Shown here: piece by piece, positions 1 through 8,510 of the stretch | How the letters are laid out: each line of letters begins with the position of its first letter | Position numbering within the stretch: position 1 is the stretch's first letter | Source of the DNA: CAYRFQ01 sp964423615 | GTDB lineage: Bacteria; Planctomycetota; Planctomycetia; Gemmatales; Gemmataceae | Length of the DNA: 32,987 nt | Reading direction: 5' to 3' | Assembly (NCBI GenBank): GCA_964423615.1 | Contig: CAYRFQ010000090.1 | Coordinates: 1 to 32,987 of the forward strand | Translations under genes and position numbers: made by a program | The notes under the pieces: generated by a model | Told to the model about the DNA's origin: nothing | What the model saw: the letters and a program-made list of their open reading frames with translations, nothing else | Databases searched by the model: none

Positions 1-420
1 CGTTTTCGTCGATTTTGGTAGCTATTTTGAACTTTTCGATGGCCTCGTCGTACTTTTTCAGTTCAGCAAGGGCCGCGCCCCAGTTGCTGAACGCCACGAC
101 AGAGTTTTCGTCGATTTCGATGGCTTTTTTGAACTTTTCGATGGCCTCGTCGTACTTCTTCAGACCAGCCAGCGCCAGGCCCCAGTTGGAGTAGGCTTTT
201 GCATCGTTTTCGTCGATTTTGGTAGCTATTTTGAACTTTTCGATGGCCTCGTCGTACTTTTTCAGGCCAGCCAGGGCCACGCCCCAGCCGGTGTAGGCTT
301 GGGCCAGTTTGGGTTCGATTTTGGTAGCTATTTTGAACTTTTCGATGGCCTCGTCGTATTTCTTCAGAGAAGACAAGGCATTGCCCCAGTTGTTGAACGT
401 GGCGGCACTCGTTGGATTAA
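1..420 (-). repeat. Tandem 102-bp TPR-coding repeat
   Basis: A 33-base block encoding KKYDEAIEKF recurs at 29-61, 131-163, 233-265 and 335-367, exactly 102 bases apart, with only one or two base changes. Each unit is one 34-residue TPR of the kinase on the minus strand. The flanking codons (IATKIDEN and variants) are also nearly identical at DNA level, which suggests recent unit duplication rather than protein-level constraint alone. The array continues past the window edge. Confidence 0.9.
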
Positions 421-2917
421 TGTTGACCGCAGCCCGGAAATATCCAAGCGCTTCGCGGGGTGAACTGTCCATATGTCGTGACGCAATGTAAAAGGTAATC
501 AGGAAGTCATGGGGATACCGTGAGGACGCCAAATCGAGCCAGGCTTTTTCCGCCGCACTGTTCTGTTTGGTCAGGTTCCCCACCAGGGAAATGTGCGAAG
601 GCGAAACGTCCGCAGGCAGACTGTCGATCAGTTCTTTCAGGGCATCTTGGTCGCTCCACAACTTCGACCATTGTTTCGCATCTTGCAACAGCTTCAGAGC
701 GGGGACATCCGGCTCACCTTCGACCAATGCGGCGACTTGCAACAATTGTCGTTGTAACTTCACATACTTCAGCAGTTTGAGCCAGTCCTCCTGGGACTGG
801 GACCGAGAAGCCACAAAAGCCCAGTCGTACAAGGACGCAATGACCTGGTGGCGAATACGCATCGACCCAATACGCTTGGCTGCGACTTCGGGAGCACCGC
901 CGAACAAATCCAGGCCCGCCTTCTCGAACGCCTTGGGATAATTGTCCAGGGCATACTTGTCGTCGAACTTTCCGTCAACGGTGCTCATCCTTCGTTCGCG
1001 GATGTATCCTAGTTCGGCGGCGATCTTCCACTCACGTTGATCCTCTTCCAAGTTCCCACGCAAATCATCGAGCCGTTTTCGAAACTCCTCAGCCTGTTCA
1101 CCCTCGATCCGACCTAGTAGCTTTTCCCCTCGGTCGGAGAGCGTCTCGATTGCTGAGGCCAGTTGGTCCGTCCACTCCTGACGCCGGTTTTGCAGTTCGA
1201 AGACGCCTTCGCCCCGAACTCCCTCATCAAACTCTTCGTGGATGTTGCGAAATTTCGTCAAGAAGGCTTCGATCTGAAAAGCATCTTGTTGGTTGGCAAG
1301 TTCCTTCTCCTTTTGCTCGATTTCCCTTTTCTGTTCGAGACGAACCTGTCGGTTGACGAATTCTTGATACCACAAGGTCGCTCCACAAACGCCTAACAGC
1401 AACACCACAAGGACCGCTCCCAATGCGAACTGAACACGCCGCCGTTTGCGTTCTTCTTGCGTTTTGACCTGAGCTTCTCGTTTCTGAATCTCAGCTTGCT
1501 TGAGGCGTTCTTGCACCGATTCCAGATATTGGGTGACTCGCGCGGCGACGTCGCTGCCATCGCTGGGACGATCTTCTTTGTTGGGAGCCAGACAACCCCG
1601 ACACAGATCGACAATCTCCTTGTCGGCTCCACATTGATCTAACCGCCTCTGAGCTTCGGTCAGGTCTGCATCCTTGACTTGCTGCATCAGAGCATCGCGC
1701 CCCTTGGCTTGGAAAGGAGGTGCGCCGGTGAGGATGACACACAAGATGGCCCCCAGTCCAAACACATCACAGCGTTCGTCGAGTGTCTTGTTCTCTCCTC
1801 GTCCTTGCTCGGGGGCCATGAAACGAAGCGTCCCCATCACATCCCCCGGCTTCGACAAAGACTGACGAACGTCCAATGGATCGTCGGATTGGGGTTGAGG
1901 CTCGTAATCGATCGTTTCGTTCTCGAGTGGTTGGGATTCCTCGGGCAAAGTTGATGGTGCTTGCGAGGTCTCCGGATCGTCGGTGCTTTCGATCGAGTCG
2001 TCACCGTTGACGAACTTGGCCAGTCCCCAATCCATGACCTGCACTTCGCCGAACTCACCGACCATGATGTTCGCTGGCTTGAGGTCGCGATGGATGACAC
2101 CTCGTTGATGGGCAAAACCCAACGTCTGACATATCTGTTCGAAGATGCCCAAATACCGTGGCAAATCTTCGTTGGGGTCTTGGCGTTTGTTGAGCAAGTC
2201 CGCCAGAGTCGTTCCCTCGATGAGCTTCATGCCGAAGTAGGGCAATCCATCCTCGAGTTGCCCCAGGTCATGAATCGGAGGAATGCCCGGATGTTGTAAC
2301 TGCCCCGTGATGCGAGTCTCACGAAGGAACAACGCTCGCAACTTCGGATTAGCCGCAACGTGTGGACGCATGACCTTCACGGCCAACGTCCGATCCATCT
2401 CCGGATCATACGAACGCAACACCGCTCCCATGCCGCCTTCAGCGAGCAATTCGAGGTTCTGGAACCGACCGGCTTTGGGCGGCACAAACGAAGGTAAATC
2501 AGATTCGGGAGGGGTTTTGGTAGAGATTGCTTGAGACGATTCGTTCGGCTCGAAATCGACGGTCGATACCTCACTTTGGAGCGGAACTGAGTAGTCACCC
2601 GTTTCGGCTTGGGATTGCGGTTGTGGTTGGAAATCGACAGTGGCAGTTTTGTTGCTCGGAGAGGGGAGGTCGTCGGGAGTTTGTTGGAGCCGTTGTTCCA
2701 ACTCCGTAGCGATTTCTGGAGCCCACGATCGGAGTTGCTCGAGGAAGGCCGTTCGCGTTTCGACAGGCAGCGCGAGAAAGCGTTGGTGGGCTTCGATGAC
2801 TTGTCGTTGGAACTCGGGAGTCACGAGTCGTTTTCCTCCAAACGTGAAACGATAGTCCAGGATCAGGCGATCGCTGCGGCAGGGGGCTTGAGACTTTTGG
2901 GATTCGAAAGACTCCAT
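1..2917 (-). CDS. Ser/Thr protein kinase with transmembrane segment and C-terminal TPR array (3' end outside window)
   Basis: Hanks-type kinase that should phosphorylate Ser/Thr on unknown cytoplasmic targets. The frame opens at ATG 2917 (MESFESQKSQ), shortly after an in-frame stop, and stays open to the left edge (about 972 residues visible, no stop). After a Gln/Pro-rich N-terminus come the glycine loop (AEGGMGAV, near residue 160), the ATP lysine K181 in LAVKVM, HRDLKPANIM with catalytic D278, the metal motif DWGLAK (D296, Trp instead of Phe, common in planctomycete kinases) and MAPEQGRGE. A Glu/Asp-rich insert lies between DWG and APE. One membrane helix is predicted near residues 494-514, then a charged coiled-coil-like stretch. 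From about residue 830 come at least four 34-residue TPRs with the core YDEAIEKFK, likely a protein-docking surface outside the membrane. No strong Shine-Dalgarno is visible. The kinase call is secure; substrates are unknown. Confidence 0.93.
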   Translation of the reverse strand, partial: MESFESQKSQAPCRSDRLILDYRFTFGGKRLVTPEFQRQVIEAHQRFLALPVETRTAFLEQLRSWAPEIATELEQRLQQTPDDLPSPSNKTATVDFQPQPQSQAETGDYSVPLQSEVSTVDFEPNESSQAISTKTPPESDLPSFVPPKAGRFQNLELLAEGGMGAVLRSYDPEMDRTLAVKVMRPHVAANPKLRALFLRETRITGQLQHPGIPPIHDLGQLEDGLPYFGMKLIEGTTLADLLNKRQDPNEDLPRYLGIFEQICQTLGFAHQRGVIHRDLKPANIMVGEFGEVQVMDWGLAKFVNGDDSIESTDDPETSQAPSTLPEESQPLENETIDYEPQPQSDDPLDVRQSLSKPGDVMGTLRFMAPEQGRGENKTLDERCDVFGLGAILCVILTGAPPFQAKGRDALMQQVKDADLTEAQRRLDQCGADKEIVDLCRGCLAPNKEDRPSDGSDVAARVTQYLESVQERLKQAEIQKREAQVKTQEERKRRRVQFALGAVLVVLLLGVCGATLWYQEFVNRQVRLEQKREIEQKEKELANQQDAFQIEAFLTKFRNIHEEFDEGVRGEGVFELQNRRQEWTDQLASAIETLSDRGEKLLGRIEGEQAEEFRKRLDDLRGNLEEDQREWKIAAELGYIRERRMSTVDGKFDDKYALDNYPKAFEKAGLDLFGGAPEVAAKRIGSMRIRHQVIASLYDWAFVASRSQSQEDWLKLLKYVKLQRQLLQVAALVEGEPDVPALKLLQDAKQWSKLWSDQDALKELIDSLPADVSPSHISLVGNLTKQNSAAEKAWLDLASSRYPHDFLITFYIASRHMDSSPREALGYFRAAVNINPTSAATFNNWGNALSSLKKYDEAIEKFKIATKIEPKLAQAYTGWGVALAGLKKYDEAIEKFKIATKIDENDAKAYSNWGLALAGLKKYDEAIEKFKKAIEIDENSVVAFSNWGAALAELKKYDEAIEKFKIATKIDEN

Positions 2918-3417
2918 AAGAACCTGATCAAGACCGTCCAGTCAATGAAAAGAGTGGCAAGGCCTCTCGTTCATGAGTACAAAAGCGGTATTTCGCCTCA
3001 GCTTTCGAATGTTCTTTGTTGTAAAGTTTAGATTTGTAGAGAGATATGGAAGTGCTGGTGACGCAACAAGGTGCAAGAATGATACTGGCTTAATATCAAA
3101 AGCATGCAGTTTTGGCGTGGTTTGACGTACTATTTGGATCGAAATGGTGCAGATCTTGGACGTCTTTGTGGTCAGTAAAGTCTGTCCGCCTGGAAACCGA
3201 AACGGAATTTGTCGATTCCGATAGTCCTTTTTTGGAAAATTTTCTTGCGGCAAGTTTTCTCCCTGCAGTATATATAATTTGCGTGTAGAATTTAAAAGTT
3301 TCCATTCACGCCCACGAACGATCATAATCTCCTACCAATTCATCGCTGCGGAAACTGTTCGCCAGCGAATCGAATGCCTCATATGCCTCAAACCGTCCCA
3401 CCGAGGAGGAACGAGAA
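2918..3417. other. Divergent intergenic region, AT-rich
   Basis: This is 500 bases between the TPR kinase (minus) and the DUF1549/DUF1553 gene (plus), so it should hold both promoters. The part from about 3010 to 3310 is clearly more AT-rich than the surrounding genes. It contains a perfect TATAAT at 3273-3278. Short open frames on both strands here have no recognisable protein features and no convincing ribosome-binding sites. Confidence 0.6.
3273..3278 (+). promoter_or_regulatory. Candidate -10 box (TATAAT) upstream of the DUF1549 gene
   Basis: A perfect sigma-70 -10 hexamer sits about 140 bases upstream of ATG 3418. The best -35-like sequence (TTGCGG at 3245-3250) would need a 22-base spacer, which is too long for a standard promoter. 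This is therefore a -10 match in an AT-rich stretch, not a proven promoter. Confidence 0.35.
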
Positions 3418-5817
3418 ATGATGTCTGCTGTTCTGCAATGTTCTTGGCTGACGTATTCACTCGTCGCCGCCTGTGTGTTGCTCCTATCGGGACAAGGTGA
3501 CGCAGCCGTTACACTTCCCGGGGGCGTCAAAGTCAAGGACGTCGATTTTGAACGTCACGTCATGGGCCTCTTCGGACGGATGGGTTGCAACGCTGGTTCT
3601 TGCCACGGGTCGTTTCAGGGCAAAGGTGGTCTTCGTTTGTCGCTCTTCGGGTATGACCCGAGTATCGATCATGCTGCCGTGACTCGCGACGTCCATGGGC
3701 GTCGGCTCAATCCGGTCGATCCCGACAAGAGTTTGCTCTTGTTGAAAGCGACAGGGCAAGTGCCACATGGTGGTGGAACCCGATTTGGGCGCGAGAGTTG
3801 GCAAGCAAAGCTGCTTCGCGAGTGGATCGCCAGCGGGGCCAAGTGGGACAAAGGCAAAGGCGATGTCGAGCGGATTCAAATTGATCCCCCCGAACACGCG
3901 TTCCGAAAGGCAGGCGAATCGATCCAGTTGGGTGTCATCGCAATATTCACTGATGGCTCGAAGTTGAACGTCGCACCGTTGTGTGACTTCCGGACGAACG
4001 ACGATGCAGTTGCGGAAGTCGACGGTCTAGGAATCGTCCGGGCGTTGCGTCCGGGTTCCACTTCGATCGTTGTTTCGTACCGTGGGAACGTCTTACCGGT
4101 CCAGGTCATGGTGCCCATGACTCTGCCCAAAGGTTATCGATATCCCGACACGCCCAAACAGAACTATGTCGATCAACACGTGTTCTCTCGGTTGCGAAAA
4201 ATGAATATCGCTCCTTCGGAACTTTCGAGCGATACGGAATTCCTGCGGCGAGTTTACCTCGATACAGTTGGGCGACTTCCCGAACCAGAGGAAATCCGCT
4301 CGTTCCTCAGGGATAGCAACAAGAATAAACGATCGAAGTTGATCGACAAACTTCTCGCCCATCCGGACCATGCTTCGCTCTGGGCTACTCGGTATTGCGA
4401 CATCACGGGCAACGACACGCTTTCTCTGGAGAACCCACAGAACCTCCGCTCCAAGCGAAGCCAGATGTGGCACGAGTGGTTCAAAAAGCGTTTCCACGAA
4501 AACATGCCGTACGACGAAATCGTCAAGGGGGTCCTGACGGCCACAAGCCGGGAAGGTAAGTCGGTCAAACAGTGGGTTAACGACGAGTACGACTCGCTCA
4601 AGAAGGCGATGGGGGGATGGGATTTCTCGGGCTATGCCAATCGCAAATCGCTCGATTTGTTTTGGCGTCGACGCCAGCGAGTGCCCGTCGAGCAATGGGC
4701 CGAGAAAACCGCAGCGGCCTTCATGGGCGTCCGTTTGGAGTGTGCCCAGTGTCACAAACATCCGTTCGATCGATGGAGTCAGGAAGAATATCGATCGTAC
4801 GCAAACGTCTTCACTCAGGTGGCTTACGGCATCAGTCGGGAGGCACGGAACGAGGCCAACGCCCTCAATAAGAGGCTCTCCAAAGGTAAGAAGAAAAAGA
4901 ATCAGATTCCGCAGATCAAGGAAGTCTACTTGAACGATCGTCCGATTCGACCGCTATCGCACCCGCAAACCGGCAAGCAGCTTCCGCCGCAAGCGTTGGG
5001 CGGTCCGGTGATCGAGGTGGACAATGGCACCGACCCTCGTGTTGCCCTCTTCCAGTGGCTGCGCAAGCGAGACAATCCGTTCTTTGCTCGAAGTTTCGTG
5101 AATCGTGTCTGGGGCCATTACTTGGGAAAAGGGATTGTCGATCCGGTGGATGATTTCTCTTTGGCGAACCCGCCGAGCAACGCTCCCTTGCTCAACGCCC
5201 TCGCGGAAGACTTCGCCAAGCACAACTACGACATCCGCTACATCGAACGCATCATCTTGAATTCGCGGACGTACCAACTCAGTTCCAAGACTAACGAAAC
5301 GAACAAACTCGACAACAATAACTTCTCGCATGCTTACACCCGACCGATGCTCGCGGAAGTGTCGCTGGACATCATTAACCAGGCCCTTGGAGCTAAGGAA
5401 AACTTCGGCAAAGACGTCCGACCAGGAAGCCGAGCCATTGAGGTCGGCCCGAGTTTTGTTCAGTCCGCAACGACGGCTTATGCGTTCCGCGTACTCGGTC
5501 GTCCGCCACGCACGACGGCTTGCGATTGTGAGCGAGCAGCCGATCCGGCGTTGCCGCAAAAACTCTTTACGATGACCGACACGGGCATCCTCGCCAAAAT
5601 CAAACGGTCTCCTCGTGTTGCGAATGTGCTGCGAAGTAAGAAGAGCGACGCCGAACTCTTCGAAGAGTTGGTTCTCGCGACACTGAGTCGTTTTCCAACG
5701 GATCGCGAACGTCAGGCCTTCGCATCGCACCGACGGAAAGTCACCGATCGTCGAGAGGCTTTCCAGGATATGCTCTGGGTGTTGATTAATACGCGTGAGT
5801 TTATCTTGAATCACTAA
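3418..5817 (+). CDS. Secreted DUF1549/DUF1553 (PSCyt2-PSD1) protein with Ig-like domain and cytochrome-like motifs
   Basis: Exported planctomycete-type protein of 799 residues. The start ATG 3418 follows GAGGAGG (3403-3409) at good spacing; a second ATG lies immediately after. Residues 1-30 form a Sec signal peptide ending GDAA. A cytochrome-like CNAGSCH lies at 57-63, followed by a bacterial Ig-like (Big2-type) stretch at about 157-230. DUF1549 covers about 250-455 and contains a second site, CAQCHKHPFDRW, at 442-453. DUF1553 covers about 540-795 (NPFFARSFVNRVWGHYLG). The CxxxCH and CxxCH motifs suggest heme or metal binding, but catalysis is not established for this family. In planctomycetes such genes usually accompany a DUF1501 gene, and one lies about 1.1 kb downstream here. 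The family call is secure; the biochemical role is unknown. Confidence 0.95.
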   Translation: MMSAVLQCSWLTYSLVAACVLLLSGQGDAAVTLPGGVKVKDVDFERHVMGLFGRMGCNAGSCHGSFQGKGGLRLSLFGYDPSIDHAAVTRDVHGRRLNPVDPDKSLLLLKATGQVPHGGGTRFGRESWQAKLLREWIASGAKWDKGKGDVERIQIDPPEHAFRKAGESIQLGVIAIFTDGSKLNVAPLCDFRTNDDAVAEVDGLGIVRALRPGSTSIVVSYRGNVLPVQVMVPMTLPKGYRYPDTPKQNYVDQHVFSRLRKMNIAPSELSSDTEFLRRVYLDTVGRLPEPEEIRSFLRDSNKNKRSKLIDKLLAHPDHASLWATRYCDITGNDTLSLENPQNLRSKRSQMWHEWFKKRFHENMPYDEIVKGVLTATSREGKSVKQWVNDEYDSLKKAMGGWDFSGYANRKSLDLFWRRRQRVPVEQWAEKTAAAFMGVRLECAQCHKHPFDRWSQEEYRSYANVFTQVAYGISREARNEANALNKRLSKGKKKKNQIPQIKEVYLNDRPIRPLSHPQTGKQLPPQALGGPVIEVDNGTDPRVALFQWLRKRDNPFFARSFVNRVWGHYLGKGIVDPVDDFSLANPPSNAPLLNALAEDFAKHNYDIRYIERIILNSRTYQLSSKTNETNKLDNNNFSHAYTRPMLAEVSLDIINQALGAKENFGKDVRPGSRAIEVGPSFVQSATTAYAFRVLGRPPRTTACDCERAADPALPQKLFTMTDTGILAKIKRSPRVANVLRSKKSDAELFEELVLATLSRFPTDRERQAFASHRRKVTDRREAFQDMLWVLINTREFILNH

Positions 5818-5928
5818 ATGCGTGTTGCCGAGGAGCTGATTCGTTGCGAGGCGGACAAATTGAACCAGGATGTTAGTCGATTCGCAGCGCCTGAAGGGTT
5901 CTTTACCAAGAAGGTAAGCTCCAGGTAA
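5818..5928 (+). CDS. Possible 36-residue small ORF abutting the DUF1549 stop codon
   Basis: An ATG at 5818 directly follows the TAA of the upstream gene (5815-5817) and opens a frame of 36 codons (MRVAEELIRC...VSSR) ending at TAA 5926-5928. The zero-base junction would allow translational re-initiation, but no Shine-Dalgarno is evident at the end of the upstream gene. The peptide resembles nothing I recognise. It may be chance or a decayed gene end. Confidence 0.2.
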   Translation: MRVAEELIRCEADKLNQDVSRFAAPEGFFTKKVSSR

Positions 5929-5977
5929 GAAAACAAACGGACTTTAGCGATCTGCGATTAGAGCAAGGTGATTTCTT

Positions 5978-6241
5978 TCAGTTCGCGTCGTTGTTTTCTG
6001 GTGGAGTGGCAGGAGTCGCGAGGTCTTGCATCTCGGTGATGTGCAGAATCGCAACCCGGGTGAGTCCTTCGAAACTCGTAGGGTCATCACCACTTGGATA
6101 ACCAATGACCATTTCCCGACGCCCAACCATCACCAAGTCGGGATGATAGACGTCGTAGTGTTGGTCGGTCGAAGTGACCACTCGAAATGGACGAAATGGA
6201 CGTTGACCCACTCGGTTCTTGAGATCCTCGGTGGTAAACAT
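5978..6241 (-). CDS. Small conserved hypothetical protein (planctomycete type, about 87 aa)
   Basis: An 87-residue cytoplasmic-looking protein starting MFTTEDLKNR at ATG 6241. The start is supported by AAGGAGAA upstream on the minus strand (6249-6256). The text FRPFRVVTS, YDVYHPDLVMVGRRE and the late VAILHITEM matches a short hypothetical family I recall as widespread in planctomycete genomes. There is no signal peptide, membrane helix or catalytic motif. It lies opposite in orientation to both neighbours, so it is a single-gene unit. Function unknown. Confidence 0.75.
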   Translation of the reverse strand: MFTTEDLKNRVGQRPFRPFRVVTSTDQHYDVYHPDLVMVGRREMVIGYPSGDDPTSFEGLTRVAILHITEMQDLATPATPPENNDAN

Positions 6242-6345
6242 AACTCTATTCTCCTTGAGGGTTAGACGCGTATACTGGGTACAAGTTTATCACGGTGGCT
6301 TGAGCCATCGCAACACAACGCAAACCTCGAGTTGGAGACAAAGGC

Positions 6346-6726
6346 ATGGCAAGTTGGAAGAATCTCGCAAAGGCCGCATTGTTGTCAGACGGACGTATCG
6401 ACACCAAGGAAACGGAAATCATTCGAGCCGAAGTGTTCGCAGATGACAAGGTCGACAAGGCAGAACTGGAATTTTTGGCGGAACTGCGAAACTCTGCCGA
6501 ATCGTGCGTGAAGGTTTTCAATGACTTGTTCTTTGAGGCGGTTCGGTCGCATATGCTCGCTGACGATGTCATTAGCGACGATGAAGCCAAGTGGCTTCGC
6601 AAGGCCATCCTCGCCGACGATAAAGTCGACGACGAAGAAATCCAACTGTTGAAGGACTTGAAAACCCAGGCCAAAGGCACGAGCCCCGAATTCGACAAGC
6701 TTTATGCCGAAATGGTCAAGGAGTAG
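6346..6726 (+). CDS. TerB-like small acidic helical protein
   Basis: A 126-residue, highly charged, all-helical protein preceded by GGAG (6334-6337) eight bases before ATG 6346. It contains two halves with related text: a first LLSDGRIDTKETEIIRAEV followed by ADDKVDKAELEFLAEL, and a second LADDVISDDEAKWLRKAI followed by ADDKVDDEEIQLLKDL. Acidic D-G/D-x-I/V-D turns repeated between helices are typical of TerB (tellurite-resistance/DjlA-type) folds, possibly metal binding. There is no signal peptide, so it should be cytoplasmic. TerB assignment is by pattern only; an EF-hand-like reading of the acidic turns is an alternative. Role unknown. Confidence 0.65.
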   Translation: MASWKNLAKAALLSDGRIDTKETEIIRAEVFADDKVDKAELEFLAELRNSAESCVKVFNDLFFEAVRSHMLADDVISDDEAKWLRKAILADDKVDDEEIQLLKDLKTQAKGTSPEFDKLYAEMVKE

Positions 6727-6891
6727 AAAGACTGACACCGGTGGAGACTCTCCAACATCTTGGACATCGCCCTCCAAGACGGTGGCGCAAACACGGACAA
6801 CCAAGTGTCAAGCGAGGGGGGCAACTCGTTCGAACTCGCCCATCGTGGAACCATCGTACTGATCGACTTGCGGTCTCTCTGTGCCGCAACT

Positions 6892-6925
6892 CCTGGCAGT
6901 TTTCGAAGCCCTGACGGCTGCCAGG
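6892..6925 (+). promoter_or_regulatory. Inverted repeat upstream of the DUF1501 gene
   Basis: CCTGGCAG (6892-6899) and its perfect complement CTGCCAGG (6918-6925) flank an 18-base loop in the 235-base gap before the DUF1501 start. It ends 37 bases before ATG 6962, so it would sit in the leader RNA or act as a dyad operator. No U-tract follows, so it is not a standard terminator. Confidence 0.4.
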
Positions 6926-6961
6926 GAAGGGGGGAATTCAGGGCTCAGAGGATTAATCTCG

Positions 6962-8293
6962 ATGTCCAACCTGCGTAAGACCGACTGTGAAGGCTTCTCT
7001 CGCCGTGACTTCCTCAAATTCGGTGCTGGTGCTGGCTTGCTCGGTCTGAGCTTGCCTGAGTTGCTCCGTCTCGAGGCCCAAGCGGCTCGCCGTGATCGTA
7101 ACCAAAACCGTCAAGCCACTTCTGTCATCATGATCTGGCTGGCCGGCGGCCCGAGTCACCTCGACATGTGGGATCCGAAGCCGAACGCTCCTTCGAACAT
7201 TAAAGGAGAGTTCAACGCGATCAACACGAACGTCAACGGCATCCAAATCGGCCAACACTTGCCGAAGATGGCTCGCGTGATGAACAAGTGCTCGATCGTT
7301 CGTTCTTTGGCCCACACGATTCCTTCGCACGGTCCTGCGACTGTGTTCATGACGACTGGAAACCGACCGACTCCGGCCCTCCAATATCCTTCGATGGGTT
7401 CGTTGGTGACCAAGTTGCTCCCAGCAGCCCAGGGGGTTCCGCCCTACGTCAACTTCGGCAACCTGCGAAACGGTCAAGCTGGTGGTGGCGGTTACCTCGG
7501 TACGGCTTATAACCCGTTCATCGTCGAAGGCAGCGCTCGTGGTCGTCGCGGTACCCTGCGTGTTCGTGGCATCACCCTGCCGACAGGCTTCACGCTCGAG
7601 CAACTCGAAAACCGCAACCGTCTGCTCCAAACATTCGAGCAGAGCTTCGCTGCTGCCGACCGATCGAGCGATTTGGCGGACGGACTGGATACGTTCCACC
7701 AACAAGCCCTGGACATCCTCCGTTCGGACAAGACCAAGAACGCTTTCGACTTGGAGCGAGAAAACCAAACGACTCGAACGAGCTACGGTACGGATAGCTT
7801 CGGACAAGGTGTCCTGGCTGCACGCCGTTTGGTCGAGGCCGGCGTCCGCTTCGTGACCATCAGCACCGGCGGATGGGACACCCACCGCAATAACTTCCAG
7901 AGCCTACGAACTCGATTGTTGCCCAACCTCGACAAGACTCTCTCGGCTTTGGTCAGCGATCTCGACGACAAGGGCATGCTCGACAACACGATCGTCTACT
8001 GTGCCGGTGAGTTTGGTCGAACGCCTCGCGTTAACAGTCGTGGCGGTCGCGATCACTGGGCTCGATCGATGGCCGTCATGGTTGCTGGTGGTGGATTCAA
8101 AAGGGGGTATGCTCACGGCACGACTGACGCCAACGGCATGGCCCCGGCGACGCAATCTTGCACCCCTGACGACATTTCCGCCACGATCTTCCGCCAGCTC
8201 GGCATCGACCCCCATCACGAGTTGATGACGGCAACGAACCGACCGATCCAACTGTTCCGCGAAGGCAACGTGGTGAACGATCTTTTGGGCTAA
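6962..8293 (+). CDS. Tat-exported DUF1501 domain protein
   Basis: A 443-residue exported protein of the DUF1501 family, which belongs to the alkaline phosphatase/sulfatase-like group. I place the start at ATG 6962 because AGAGGA (6947-6952) precedes it and the protein then begins with a short N-region and a twin-arginine motif SRRDFLKF (R14-R15), a hydrophobic stretch and LRLEAQA. The frame is open upstream to 6881, but those 27 residues would bury the signal. Family landmarks include WLAGGPSHLDMWDPKP, PSHGPATVFMTTGNRP, GGWDTHRNNF, GEFGRTPRVN and GGRDHW. The Asp/His-rich motifs suggest metal binding, but the substrate is unknown. It is the usual partner of the DUF1549/DUF1553 protein, here separated by two small genes. 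Confidence 0.94.
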   Translation: MSNLRKTDCEGFSRRDFLKFGAGAGLLGLSLPELLRLEAQAARRDRNQNRQATSVIMIWLAGGPSHLDMWDPKPNAPSNIKGEFNAINTNVNGIQIGQHLPKMARVMNKCSIVRSLAHTIPSHGPATVFMTTGNRPTPALQYPSMGSLVTKLLPAAQGVPPYVNFGNLRNGQAGGGGYLGTAYNPFIVEGSARGRRGTLRVRGITLPTGFTLEQLENRNRLLQTFEQSFAAADRSSDLADGLDTFHQQALDILRSDKTKNAFDLERENQTTRTSYGTDSFGQGVLAARRLVEAGVRFVTISTGGWDTHRNNFQSLRTRLLPNLDKTLSALVSDLDDKGMLDNTIVYCAGEFGRTPRVNSRGGRDHWARSMAVMVAGGGFKRGYAHGTTDANGMAPATQSCTPDDISATIFRQLGIDPHHELMTATNRPIQLFREGNVVNDLLG

Positions 8294-8313
8294 TGCTGGT
8301 CGGCAAAACAAAA

Positions 8314-8355
8314 GGCTCTTCGACGAGAGGATTCGAAATCTCTCATCGAAGAGCC
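8314..8355. terminator. Strong hairpin after the DUF1501 gene
   Basis: GGCTCTTCGA (8314-8323) pairs perfectly with TCGAAGAGCC (8346-8355), and the inner arms GAGAG (8325-8329) and CTCTC (8340-8344) extend the stem. It begins 20 bases after the DUF1501 stop. On the plus strand no U-run follows. The A-rich AAAACAAAA just upstream would be a U-rich tail for minus-strand transcripts. Termination of the plus-strand gene is therefore probable but not canonical. Confidence 0.6.
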
Positions 8356-8510
8356 CGAGACTCCACTTCTGACTAATCCATTTCTTTTGAGTATTTGTGT
8401 GGCTCGTTGGAGCACCGAATCCCATCTAGACGATGGCCGAGTCGGTACATACCTTTACTCGTGTCTACCTTTTTCCGTTTTCCAACATCCCACTTACGGA
8501 GTGATTAGCC

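Noticed and set aside
1..420. CRISPR-like regularly spaced repeats
   Set aside because: The 102-base period is in frame and encodes 34-residue TPRs within a kinase; there are no variable spacers.
4954..5814. Long minus-strand open frame opposite the DUF1549/DUF1553 gene (286 codons)
   Set aside because: Antisense to conserved DUF1553 sequence; no family-like text or start signal.
6953..7885. Long minus-strand open frame opposite the DUF1501 gene (310 codons)
   Set aside because: It is antisense to a clear family gene; composition (runs of Arg, Val, Thr) is that of a codon-bias shadow.
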